Source: Narthecium ossifragum (lineage: Eukaryota; Streptophyta; Magnoliopsida; Dioscoreales; Nartheciaceae). Taken from it: a stretch of DNA of 64,000 nt. The stretch covers positions 15,308,061 through 15,372,060 of the forward strand of contig OY986967.1 in assembly GCA_963920575.1 (NCBI GenBank). Reading direction: 5' to 3'. The position numbers and the translations under genes are program-made. This document shows positions 33,673 to 45,399 of this stretch, one piece after another; position 1 is the stretch's first letter; each line of letters opens with the position of its first letter. The notes under the pieces are model-generated. The model worked only from the letters and a program-made list of their open reading frames with translations. It searched no databases and had not been told where the DNA came from.

Positions 33673-34910
33673 TGATACGAGCGGTCTACTCGTAATCCTC
33701 TCGTATCTGGTCTCTACTGCTCCAATCGATCAGAATTGGCCTGATCGGACTTGATTGAGTCGAATTGGCTGATCTAACTAGCTAGATCAGATCTGACTGA
33801 GCCTGATTGGATAGGACTTGACTGGGTCAAGTCTGAGTTGATCTGAATCAAGCTGACCAGGTTGTTGGGCTGGATCCGGATTAAGTGGCTGAGCTGAATC
33901 AGGTTGGTTGAGTCTGATTCAAGCTGGCTGAACCGGACTGGATCCAGGGCTGAGGTTTGCCGGAGTAGATCGTCGGCGTAGGGACGTCGGTGACGGTCGG
34001 GACCTTGGCAGGAAGGTTCTTGGGTTGATGGGGAAGATATCCACCGGAGTGGATTGCCCGGGGAAGGTCTAGATCGACGGAATCGGGTGTGGCCGACGAT
34101 GGGTTTAGTGGCGGATCGGCATCGGGAACGACGACGAGGAGCTCGGCTGGGGTTTGGGACGTCGGGAAGATGGTCGGGGAAGGGAATAGGAGGCTGGGGA
34201 GGATTATAGAGGGGTTTAGGGGCGAGATCGGGGTTAAGGCCAGCGGAGCTTGACGGTTGTGGATATCACCGGAGACGGTGAAGGACGACGGGAAAGGTAT
34301 GGTTGGGGTCGTGGGAGAATGGGGAAGGCGTTGGCGGTCTTGGATGGAGACGGGGGCGGCCGGAGAGGCTGGGGAAAGGATGCCGACGGTGAAGTTAGGG
34401 TTAGGGCACGGGTGAGGAAGAAGGTGATGACGTGGCGGAGAGAGAAAGTCCGTGGAGGCGGTGCCGGCTACGGAGAAGATGACCGACGGGGAAGAAGGTG
34501 AATCGATGATGGATTTCTGTGGAAACTACATTACTTCTACTCCTATGATATTCTACTAAACTATTCTTGATTCATCATAATTCTCTTCATACATCATACC
34601 TATCTGCTGAGGTCCTTTTATAGAGACCCTGACTAAGTCCTAATCCAACTAGAAAACCCCAGTACTTAATTAGCAAGTAATAAGGCTTTCAGACTCAACT
34701 CAACTTCCTAGCTCAAATGGACTCTTAATTAATTACTAACAAACAAATATCAACTAGGACTCAATTAAATATAAAAAACTAATAATAAATCCTAATTAAA
34801 TACTCTAGTTTGAACTAGGGAAGTCAAGCCAAACTAGGAAAGAGGCTAAACCAGTTTGGTTCCTCTTCTAAGTGCGGGTCCAGTTGGTCGAGTCGGATCG
34901 ACTCGTATCA
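33673..34910 (-). mobile_element. Solo LTR-like element with inverted ends TGATACGAG / CTCGTATCA
   Basis: 1238 bp with a perfect 9-bp inverted terminal match and 5-bp target duplication GAAGC (33668-33672, 34911-34915). A minus-strand TATA-like TCTATAAAAGG near 34615-34625 suggests a minus-oriented LTR. No protein domain was seen. The 5-bp duplication and TG...CA ends favour a solo LTR over a DNA transposon. Confidence 0.75.
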
Positions 34911-35036
34911 GAAGCCAACCCAAGGATCGACGGCTTTAGCTGCTTGATCCCCCTCATTAAGGCGTCGAGGACGTCCATCTCCGACAACCTTGACCGCGAA
35001 CGGCACAAGGGAATCGCCGGTGGCTGGTCTCGCCGC
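34911..35036 (+). other. Short unidentified coding-like stretch
   Basis: Open in one frame (DGFSCLIPLIKASRT...) between the TGATACGAG element and a broken LTR. It rejoins the sequence left of 33673; no family was recognised. Confidence 0.3.
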
Positions 35037-35515
35037 CTAAGTATAAGGAATGCCAAGGGTCCCATAACCCTATCGATGTCCCAAGGGCTCATGTTATGAA
35101 ACCTCTCTCCTGAATATGTTACCAGGAGGCCACGGAACAGTAACATGCAGGATCACCCTTACCCAAGCAGGATTCCCATGCCTTGGGGACCCACGTCGGG
35201 AACCCATCGACATCCATCCTTAGCACTTGGCATTGGAGAGACGACACGACCTCTAAACCTCAAACAATGTAATATAATATTCCAGTCCGACCACCTTATA
35301 ATCCTCGAATGATATCAAACATGATCATTGATGACAATCACGTCCTAATCCTCGACTACCCAAACCCCGGTCCTAGGGCTAGATCCGGGCTACCCGAGAA
35401 TCCCGGATCGACAATCGAATCCATCGCCTACCACCTAGTCTGATGCGTCTAGTGCAATCAAATGCATGCAATGCTTACACGCACATCAAGAGGAATTCAT
35501 ACATGCAACAAAATG

Positions 35516-37111
35516 TGATGAGAATGCATAATGTTATATTTTTATCCTTTAATACTTAGTCTCCTGTGCTTATTTAGTTCCTAAATACACTCATTATTCT
35601 TATATTTTAATTTAGGATGCAATTGAAGTCCTTAAGTCGAAAAGAAGCTGAAAAGAGTGTATTGATCAACTTTAAAGATTAATCTGTACCAGTTCATGAA
35701 GAACCAGATGATGTGCCATATATGGTTGGAAAGCTCTTGAAGTCTAGATTCTGGACAATTTTACGGTTTGTGATTCCGAGTTTCCTAGAGGATGTTACGA
35801 CAATTTTAGTACCGATGGCGCAGTTTGGATGGCAGAATAGTAATACGCTGGAACGTCCGATCGATCCAACACCCAGGGTCCGATCGATCGGACTATGCAG
35901 AAACGTGACAGAACATGTATTTTTTGGCTGAACATGGTCCGATCGATCCATCCATCCATCCTAAGGGGTCCGATCGATCCGACACCTAAAGTTCGATCGA
36001 TCGGACTCAAAAATAGCCAAAGAAGTTTGATTTTTACGCATCCGATCGATCCAGCACCCATAGTTCGATCGATCGGACTCGGGCGTAACTAGAAATTGAA
36101 GGTTTTTTATGAGACCAATCGATCCGACACCCCGAGAAGGATCGATCGGACTTTCCCAGTAAAGAAAATCAACGGTTTTGATCTAATCCGTGGATGGAGA
36201 GACTTTGGGGCTATAAATAGGACTCTTTCTAGGGTTTGAGGGGGGATTCTTGGACACTTTTGGCTGCTCTTTCTCCTCCTTTATATTTTTTCTAGGTTTT
36301 ATCTTGTTTATTGGAATCTTTTGAGGATTGTTCTCGATGGGCCTGCGTGGCTAAATCTTGATCCTTGGTCGAGGAGACTGAAACCTCGGAATCAATGAGA
36401 CTGTGAGATCTAATTTATTTTTATTATTCAGTTTATACATGAGTATTGGATGTTCTTCTGAGATTAAATATTCATGATTGTCTTGTCTAATTGCTAGGAG
36501 CGCTACTAGTTTATTATTCATTGCGATCTACTGCTAGGTTGGATATCAAATCCGGAATTGTTTGATCCCTCTAATCTGCGAAGCAACTAGGATCTAATAA
36601 TTTACTGCTGATCAGATCTTCTTAGATCTTAGGAAGAATATTCAAATAGATTAAATGCAACCGCTTGTGCTTGTGTTGTTTAGCTTCATCGATCTCCCTA
36701 TTCGTAACGCTGCTACTAGATTAAATCTACAGCGCTTGTCTTAGGTTGTCTAGTAGTTAGGGTTGATTAGATCGCTTGTTTCTAATTAACTATGATCGAG
36801 GAGAGCTTCAAATTTAATTCGGACGGTGAATATTTATGGTATGAATTGATTGATACTTGCATCTATGATCAGTTGTTGGATTCCGATGGTGGATGTTGAC
36901 TCAGACCAAGGTTTGTTCTCTTGATTCAACTTATTTCTTCGTTTTAGATTATTTCTTTATTGTTTTCCTCATGTTTAAAAACCCCCCTATTTTTGTTCAC
37001 TTAGCACAAAACTAGGCTAAACACTCTTCGTGGGATCGACTCGTACTCGCACTACTACATTTGTTTTGAAGAGTATTATATTTATTTTTGAGTGCCTGCG
37101 ATAGCACATCA
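35516..37111 (+). mobile_element. Solo LTR with CCGATCGATCGG palindrome array
   Basis: 1596 bp, TGATGAGAATGC...GCACATCA. The flanks AAATG (35511-35515) and ATATG (37112-37116) are a target duplication with one change; the related LTR at 24288 has ATATG at this site. TATA-like CTATAAATAG lies at 36211-36220. It shares the GATGTGCCATATATGGTTGG block with the LTRs at 38351 and 41420. Confidence 0.85.
35860..36220 (+). promoter_or_regulatory. CGATCGATC palindrome array and TATA box
   Basis: About ten (C)CGATCGATC(G) palindromes from 35860 to 36155, many paired as TCCGATCGATCC...GATCGATCGGAC, ending about 56 bp before CTATAAATAG at 36211. Confidence 0.65.
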
Positions 37112-38350
37112 ATATGACATCATGACATACAGGGCTAGGCATAGCCTACAGCTCGCCAAGGGGTAAACATGCATAAAGCTGATAAAGGTCTAAACTACAA
37201 TAATCCAATATTATAACGGCGCCCACGGGCCGTAAACAAGCAACAACATATTCAATCGAAATTTCAGCATTACGACAGCGTCCACAACCGTCAACCGTAA
37301 TTTCTACAACGGGGCAGAACCCCGACTACGCAATCATCAATCAACAACAATTAGAATAAACAACAACTAGGGCACAACCTCTGCCCATTTAATTATCTAA
37401 ACATCCCAAGGGGCATGACTCTCTTGGTTCAACAACAAGCCTCACATAGGGTTGGGCCACACATATTTATAATACATATATGTAAAAGTAAAACATGCTT
37501 TGCAAATTAATTGCTAGGTACACCGCAAGATTAGCAACTAACTAAACATGGTGAAATTCAAGTGTTTACCCAATTAAGCATGTAAACCTTAAATGTTGCG
37601 AGAAATTCTAATTGCATGAATCACGAAGAATCAAACACGATAAAACATCGAAAATCCACTAACAAGCTAATTCCCGGATTGCTACAGTAAACTATCGTTA
37701 GAGGCGATAGGAACTTTGCAAATCGACATCCAAACATCATCAGATTTGAAATAAAACTTGGGCAGACGTAGATTAGCATGCTAGGAACATGCAGCCCAAG
37801 AATTGGATTAATCTAATGGCTAATCTTCCTGGAATTCACTAATCAATTCACTAATCTCGACCTCGTCACAGATCCGAAGAAAAAACACCATAAATCGTAA
37901 AAAACTCCGAAAATTATGACATTAGCGGCAAATGAAAGTAGATCCGGAGATCTACAACTCTTATGTTGATGATCAAACGAGATCATGCACGTACGAGCCA
38001 AGATCTTAGCTAGAACAGCTTAGCTCGCATAAAAACAGAACTTCAATAAAATCCGGGAAAAACATGTATAAATCTGGTTTAAATCCAAGTCAAATTGCAT
38101 GAAGCTTCAATCAGTTACTAAGCATGATAAGAGGGACTAATTAGAACATAGAAATCAACCAATCCAGCAAACAAACCCTAGATCTAGCTTAACCCAAAGA
38201 TCTAGGTAGAAACCCTACCTTAAACGCAAACCCAAGCTTCAATCCTTGCTAATCCGCCGTCCCACATCGCCACTGCCGCCTCCAGCTCTTCGGAGAGCTG
38301 CCGGAGTCCTCCCATAGTCGCAGCCGTCGCCGGAGAAGGAAGAGGGCTGC

Positions 38351-39814
38351 TGATGATTGCATGAAAGTGCACTCTAAATAGCCTTATAACCATCTCAATT
38401 GTTAGATTATTATCCTTAATCAACATATTTATTACTATTTTTATATCTATATGTTGCTTCACAATGTTGTTTGGAAAATGCAGGAAAAATGAGAAAAGAA
38501 GCTGAAAAGATTACATGGATCAACTTGAAAGATTAACCTGTACCTGCTCATGAAGAACCAGATGATGTGCCATATATGGTTGGAAAGATCTTGAAGTCTA
38601 GTTTCGGAAGAATTTTACGGTTCATGATTTGGAGTTTCACAGAGGAAGATACAACACTTTTCGTAAAATGCGCAGTGCTAGATGAATAGTGACAGTCGAC
38701 CGCCAGATCTCACGGTCGACCGTCGCGCTCAAAAAATCCCCCGAGCGACCGTCGCATCGACCGTCACTTGCAAAAACTTCCCACGGTCGACCGTGGCATC
38801 ATCCGTGGCATCGACCGTCAGTCTCTGTTAAAGAAAATTCTTCTCAGGGTCGATCCGAAGATCAACCGTCGCTCTTCCGAATTATTTTGTACAGTTGACG
38901 GTCGACCGTGAAATCTCACGGTCGACCGCCAGATCAGCAGGGAGCGTTTAATGAGCTGGATCTAACCCGAGTTTTGGCCTATAAATAGGATACTTAGGGT
39001 TATCAAAAGGGAGCTTTTGGAGGACTTTTCTGGAGCATCTGGAGGAGATGAAGCCACGTTAGGGTTTTGTTTTCTTCGTCTTTCTTTCTTTATTTTTCTT
39101 TGAACACTTTTGTCGTCTTCATGATGAACATGAGTGACTAGTTTCTTTTCTAAGGTACCGATGTAGCCCTAACTGAATCATTCTATGTTATTGGATCATG
39201 ATTATTTAATCAGTTTATTTTCCTTGTTTCATTCATTATTATAACTGAGATCTTAAATACCTTTATCTTGCCAATAAAAGTATTATAGATTGTTTTATGT
39301 GAGATTGGGCGAGGGTTCATTCCCTAATCTTGCAGGATCTACGAATGAATGAGATTTAGTCGAGGCCGGGTTCAAGCTAAGACACTTGTTGGTTCATAAT
39401 TGTTCTTCAGAACTTAATGGATTCTTGATTGACCCTTAGCTATGGGTTCATTAACTAGGGTTAATTGGGGGTACTTGGTGAAGACCGCGATCGAACGGAT
39501 CATCATACCGGAAGAACGAGCCCTTTGAATTAAACTGAAATCTTGATTGATTCAATGCATAGAAGGAGGATGTTATGGTGAAATCGAAACCTTAGTATTC
39601 ATCCATCATATTTCCATCGTTTTCTTATTTCATTTTAAGATTATCTAGTCTCAACATTTCATATTCTTATTTTCCCTTCGTTTTTTCTTTCTTTTCTGCT
39701 CTTTAGCGTTTCACTCTAATAATCTTTACAAATCTCTGTGGGTACGATATTTGTCTTGCTACTATACTGATTGCACCGATTCGTATACTTGCGAGATATA
39801 AAATTTATTCATCA
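38351..39814 (+). mobile_element. Solo LTR with ACGGTCGACCGT palindrome array
   Basis: 1464 bp, TGATGATTGCATG...TTTATTCATCA, with perfect target duplication GCTGC (38346-38350, 39815-39819). No internal sequence. TATA-like CTATAAATAG at 38979-38988. Confidence 0.92.
38694..38988 (+). promoter_or_regulatory. GGTCGACC palindrome array and TATA box
   Basis: About ten CGGTCGACCG, CATCGACCGTC or related units at 38694-38935, ending about 44 bp upstream of the TATA-like box. Confidence 0.65.
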
Positions 39815-40276
39815 GCTGCCGTGGAAGAGAGAGAGGGGAGGAAGGAGAAGGGGGTTGGGCACGGGAAAGACAGGGAAAGGGAGAGGGAAAAAGAAGAAAA
39901 AGAAAGGAAAAGGAAGGAAGAGAGAGAGAAGAGAATGCTAAGCCACTTAAGAGGCTGAGCTGGTCTAGCTGAGTCAACTAATCAGACTGGATCCGATTTG
40001 ACCCCATATTGCGATCTCGTCGCAATCTCATCCGAATCTGATGATCACGGACGCTCCTACTAGATCTATTCAATCACTTACATCAATTAAGGCTGTGTGT
40101 GCACTACGCGGGTGTGAAACCGACCACCAAGGCGCAATTTATCAAATTTCCCTTGGGTTCCAAAAGCAGCGATGCAATCAACCGATCGGAAACCAAGGCC
40201 AACCAAGCCAAACCACAAAACCTGACCCTCGACCTACCGCGGTCGGACCAGGTTGGAGGGACGGGTCCTTACACGC

Positions 40277-41419
40277 TGTCACACCCCGACCCAGAAAAGC
40301 TATCTGGACCGCGATCTGAGGGGAAACCTACACTATTAACATCTGATACGGCGAGACAGGACATAAAGCAGAAATAATTTGAACTTAAAGACTTCCAAGG
40401 GCATGAAGGTGAAACTAAATATTACATTGTGGAATAGAACTCAATTAAAAGAGGGAACAATACTTCATGTATTAAACCTTAAGTAGATCATCCTCAAAGG
40501 TAACTATAAACAAAAAGTTACCAAAAATGTACATATGTCCCTCTGAGACCTCAAACGCCTCTGAAAGTTTTCGCGCCGCCAAGACATGATCAAGTTGGAA
40601 CCACTGAGGAAGTGCCGACGCCAGCACTTTCAAACACATAGGAGTGAGCAACAAATCTCAGTACGGTTCTACTCTACTCTACATCGCACAGGGAAAAAGG
40701 AAAACTACAAAGTGCAGGGTTCTGTCTCATCTCTAAGGGAAAATCACGTTATGTCCACTGCCTATCCCAAGGCACACGGCCTGTGACCTCCAATGTCAAC
40801 AACCGTCCCTCACAACAACCAAGCGCTCCAGCGCTGAAAACAATAGGGTGTAGGACACAGGGTGGCACATAACTTCCCTTAACCCGGATACTGAGCATGA
40901 GACTAGAACTTTGGGCGACCTCTACACCTCAAACAATAGATAGTAGCCAACTGGACCCATCCTCAAGAATACAGAGATTTAGAATTATAATCACGCCATA
41001 CTCCTTGCTAAGCAGCCACGGTCCTAGAGCTAGATTCGAGCTACCCGAAGCCTCGGATAGGCGAATACCATATTCACCCACGCCCTAACCTTCTGCTCTA
41101 ATGCAAACAATATACATGCAATGATCAGGCACAAATAAAGAGATATAAGCATGCAACAAGATGACACCAATTATGTAGGGCTGGGCATAGCTTGAAGCTA
41201 GCCAAAGGGTGAGCATAGTGAGGGTCTAAAGCATTGAAGATTAACTAACAAAGCAATGATAAAGCAGATATACAATATTAATCCATTCAATTTATCCCTT
41301 TCCTGGTATTTTGTTCATGAATAGCATTCGAACTAAAATGGAAAAGAAACCCTACAATTGAGCCATCATAAAAATTGTAAATAAATCTAGCACGATGAAC
41401 AAAATAGATAGAGAACAGC
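40277..41419 (-). mobile_element. 5'-end fragment of another gypsy LTR
   Basis: Starts TGTCACACCCCGACCC three bases after the previous LTR ends and carries the conserved CAGTACGGTTCTAC block near 40657. It is cut at 41419 by the next LTR. The rest of this LTR was not found on the same strand. Confidence 0.7.
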
Positions 41420-42496
41420 TGATGAGTGCATGAAAGTGCACTCTGAATAACCTTATAACTAATTTAATTACTGGATTTTTCATCCTTAATTAGTCTCTTT
41501 AGTACTATTTTTTTACTTATATGTTGCTTCACAAAGTTAGTTGGAATATGCAGGAAAGTTGAGCTAAAGAAGCCAAGATAGGTCATATTCAACAACAACT
41601 CTGTACTTGCTCGAAACAAATCAAATGATGTTCCATATATGGTTGGAAAGCTCTGGAAGTTTAGTTTCCGAGAGTTTTTACGGTTCATGATTTGGAGTTT
41701 CATAGAGGAAAATATGCCATTGTTAGTACAAGAGGTGCAGGAGCAAGCAGCTACGGAAGAAGAAGATTGATCTGATGCCAAAGAAGATCGATCTCTTTTT
41801 GTACTCAGACGCTGACAGAGGACCAATTATAATAAGATCAATCCTTTCCAGAAAACAAGATCGATCTGAACCTGGGCGATCTGGAAGTGACCCAGTCTAC
41901 GGAGAAAGATCGATCCTTTCCCATAGAAGATCGATCTTAGTCAGGGCGAACCAGGTTATAAAAATTGAGAAAAGAAAGAAGATCGATATTTATCCTTAAG
42001 AAGATCGATCTCTTGTCGGACAACCAGAAAACGAACGGACCAGATTTAATCCAAAGGTTGAAGTAAAGTTAGGGTTTTTGACTCATATTTAAGGAAGTCG
42101 TCCAAGACATACGAGGGGGGGTCGGCCAGCACTATTGGAGGAGTTTTGAAGCCCGGAAAGAGGGGAGAAGACCGCACGAAGATCTAGGGTTTTTCTTTCT
42201 TATCTTTCTTATGAATATCTTGGGTTTTTTTATGATGAACATAAATGGCTAATCCCATTACTAAGGAACCGATGAAGCCCTAACTAAATCATTCTATGTT
42301 ATTGAATTCATGTTTTAATCAATTTATATTCCTTGTTGCATTTATTATTATAATTGTGATCTACATACTTTTACTTGGCCACTAGAAGTATTGTAGATTG
42401 TTTTATGCGAGATTAGGCGAGGGTTCATTCCCTATTTTTGCACGATCTATGAATGCATGAGTTTATGTCAAGGCCGGGTTCAAGCTAAGACAACTC
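41420..42496 (+). mobile_element. Left part of an LTR related to 38351-39814, with AGATCGATCT array
   Basis: TGATGAGTGCATGAAAGTGC start, then the same blocks as 38351 up to CAAGCTAAGACAACTC, where a copia LTR begins. Palindromes AGATCGATCT lie at 41766-42012, and a TATA-like CATATTTAAGG is near 42084. The left flank is ACAGC. Confidence 0.75.
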
Positions 42497-43501
42497 TATT
42501 AGTTCTAATTGTGTTTTGATGATGTTTTGATGATGCTAATATGTTCTTAAATGTTAAAATATATATGTGATAAAATATATGTTGATAACAAGCTTTAACT
42601 TTCATATTTGAGATATTATTGAGTTGACGGTTGATGCGCGGATACATTTGTGGGATTTGCGGATGCGTCCGTGCATCATCCGTGGGATTGGCGGATGCAT
42701 CCGTGAATCGACCGTGGAGCATTTATGAAGAAAAGTGAAGAAGCGACGATCGATCGGAGCATCGACCGTAAGAAGCCTTTTTCTTGACAGAGCCTGACGG
42801 TCGATGTCACGGTTGACCGTGAGGCGTGACGGACGATACATGGATCGACTGTAGCACAAAAAGGCTGAGTTTTTGTACATGACGGACGATGCATGGATCG
42901 ACCGTCAGTTACGAAACTAGCCGTTAAAGTGCCGTTGCAGAAACAGAAAATAGCCGTTGGAAGCTATTTTTTGTGGTCTTAAAGCTCAAGTATATATGTG
43001 AAGATGTAGGAAACTTGGTGCGAGACTAAGGAAGATATTAGTTTATATTGTAACAAGTTTTAGTTTTCTTTTGAGAGCTTTAACCTTTGTAAAACTACTT
43101 CAAATGTGAAATAGACTTTGAGAGAAATATCCAAGAGAGAGCTTGGAGGGATTTCTAAGGTTCTCAAGCACCCGAAAGCTTGAGGGGAAGCTCCAGCAGT
43201 TGTTGGAGGATTCGTAAGGTTACCAAGCACCCGGAAGCTTGGTAGGAAAACTTGTAAGGGAAGATTACAAGTAGTAGAACCTCAATGAGGCCCTTGAGAG
43301 AAGTGGACGTAAGCAAGGTTTGCCGAACCACTATAAAATCTGGTGCAAGTCTCCTAACTCTCTCTCTCTCTCATTCTTCCTTATGTGCTTTATTTATTGC
43401 TTTATATCTAAACAATCATACTAGTCTTCTAGCATTTTATCTTGGTTTTCATCTATTGTATTTCAGCAAAAGAGTCCAATTCACCCCCCCTTGGACCTTC
43501 A
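42497..43501 (+). mobile_element. Single copia LTR of the TR-GAG family
   Basis: 1005 bp from TATTAGTTCTAATTG (TG mutated to TA) to GGACCTTCA. It aligns with the LTRs at 16337 and 52795, including the CGGTTGACCGT array (42615-42905), a TATATA box near 42989 and the tail ACTATAAAATCTGGTGCAA. No primer site or gag follows; instead an AP2-type coding piece starts 7 bp later. Confidence 0.78.
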
Positions 43502-43507
43502 AGGTCA

Positions 43508-43740
43508 AGATGGTGCTCGAGGCCGCATCGTCCTCCCCGGAGAAGTCGTCGTCTGGCCCTGCTAATCCTCCTCCTCTGAAGGTGGAGGTCGTGGGTGGAG
43601 ATGTGGCGGCCGCAAACGTAGTAGTGGCGACGGGAGCTAAGAGGGAGAGGGTGCGCACCGTCAAGGACCGGATCAACCGGATGCCCCCCTGCGCCGCCGG
43701 CAAGCATAACTCCATCTACCGCGGCGTCACACGATATTCT
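43508..43740 (+). pseudogene. AP2-domain transcription factor first-exon fragment
   Basis: ATG at 43508, Ser/Pro/Val-rich N-terminus, then a basic stretch ([15 protein letters not shown]) and [11 protein letters not shown], the first strand of an AP2 domain, where sequence similarity ends. Double-AP2 genes of the AP2/ANT/WRI group often have an exon end here. Only this piece is present, so it is a gene fragment beside the copia LTR. Confidence 0.65.
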
Positions 43741-44644
43741 CCTCCCAATTCCTATGTGATCATGTCGCTATCCTTTCAACTCCAAGCTCGATGGTAGCTC
43801 TCAGGAGCCTACTCCGATCTCCTCGACCTCCAAGCCTGTAGGCTCCGCTCCACTCTCTCTCTCTGGCCATCACCGCCACCACTTCCTCCCGAGGTCGCCG
43901 CCTTCTCTCCAACCAGGAAGACCTCCTCTCTACTCCGGCGGCCTTGCCAGAAACCCTCATCGGCCTCACTCTCCAACGCCTTCGCCAGCCACATTTCACT
44001 CGAGCATCGCCGCCGATAACTACGATCTACACTCCTCAGTCCATCCCTGTCGCCAACACGGGAACATGCTACCCAAGTTGGATAGGTTGGTGATTGAGCA
44101 GGTTAGATCTTTTCCTATTTTTTGGGTATTCTTGCTCTTATGGGATCTTTTTGGATTGATAGCCCTTGTTTGACGGATTGGATTAATAGCATAACCAACT
44201 CTGTTCTTTCATGAGATCGCGGTTGCCTCCACCTCCCTAGCATGCGACCCCGAGATCATCTCCTCCACTGTTCTACCAGTGGGATCTCCTCCCTCATTTG
44301 TTGTACAGTCTCCAAATACCATGCGATTAGCATCTATTTCATCGTGTCGATGTCGCCGGATCCGGCTGATCTCCACATCCTCTTTGTCTTCCAAGCATCC
44401 TTGCGCCCAGCACCGCCATATCTCCGGTGAGCTTTCCCTCTCCTCTCCTCTCTTCATCTCTATGAGCATCTTTTTCTCTCCCTCTTTCTCCAACTCGATC
44501 TCTTCATCTCGATTTCCTCCACCTCTCTTCCAATTTTCATATCTCCTTCTGTATGTTTGTTGTCCTCTGAGAAGAACATAATATTGTGATTTCCTCCACT
44601 TCCTATTAGTTTTGTCGATCAATTAGTTTGTTGGTATCTTCGTG
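43741..44644. other. Unidentified GC-rich sequence, possibly captured gene pieces
   Basis: CT/GC-rich, with frames open on both strands at 43760-43999 and 44209-44622. No protein family recognised and no terminal repeats seen. Confidence 0.35.
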
Positions 44645-45399
44645 GCTGTTGATGAATAAATTTTATATCTCACAAGTATACTAATCGGTGTGATCCGTAT
44701 AGCAGTAAGACGAGTATCGTACCCAAAGAGATTTATAGAGATTATTAGAGTAAAACGCTAAAGAACATTGAAGAAAGAAAATAAGGAAGGGAAAGTAAAA
44801 AATATGAAATATCGAAAATAGAAGATCTAAAAATGAAATAAGAAAATGATGGAAATGTCATGGAGGGATACTAAGGTTCCGATTTCACCATAACATCTTC
44901 ATTCTACGCATTGAATCAGCAAAATCTCAATTGAATTTCAATGGCTCGTTCTTCCAGTATGATGATCCGTTCAATCGCGGTCTTCACCAAGTACCCTCAA
45001 TTAACCCTAGCTAATGAACCCATAACTAAGTGTTAATCAAGAATCCATTAAGCTCTGAAGAACAATTATGAACCAAGAGTTGTCTTAGCTTGGTGGTTTG
45101 CCTCACACACAACGCTTTCTTTAACGTTTAGGCAAGACGTACTACAAAACCTTAAGGTTCAACCAGGTTTATATGGCAGTGATGCCTCAAGGGGTGCCAT
45201 GACCTCCTTTGCTCTCTAGTAACTGTGCAAGTCATCCTTCACCATCGTCAAATCCACTTCCAATGCAGTCTTCGCTTGCTCCTGCCTGAAATTAGAGAAC
45301 ACCAATGAATCTACAACATCTATTGAAAAACAATCAAAAGACTTTGAAGGACATGAGATAGACTCAAACAAGAGTTTCACCTAAAACTCTCATGCTGAG

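Larger units (their letters stand above)
35037..40273 (-). mobile_element. Broken gypsy LTR (relative of 24288-27146), interrupted by two solo LTRs
   Basis: Pieces 35037-35515, 37112-38350 and 39815-40273 align in order with 24800-27146, so about 510 bp of the left end is missing. The first gap is the solo LTR 35516-37111, the second is 38351-39814. It ends GGGTCCTTACA at 40273. Confidence 0.8.

Noticed and set aside
35860..36155. CRISPR-like array of palindromes and spacers
   Set aside because: The repeats are short, varied palindromes within a plant LTR; there is no constant repeat length and no cas genes.
43741..44644. Helitron or MULE capture boundaries
   Set aside because: No terminal inverted repeat, CTRRT end or hairpin was picked out by eye; left as unidentified.
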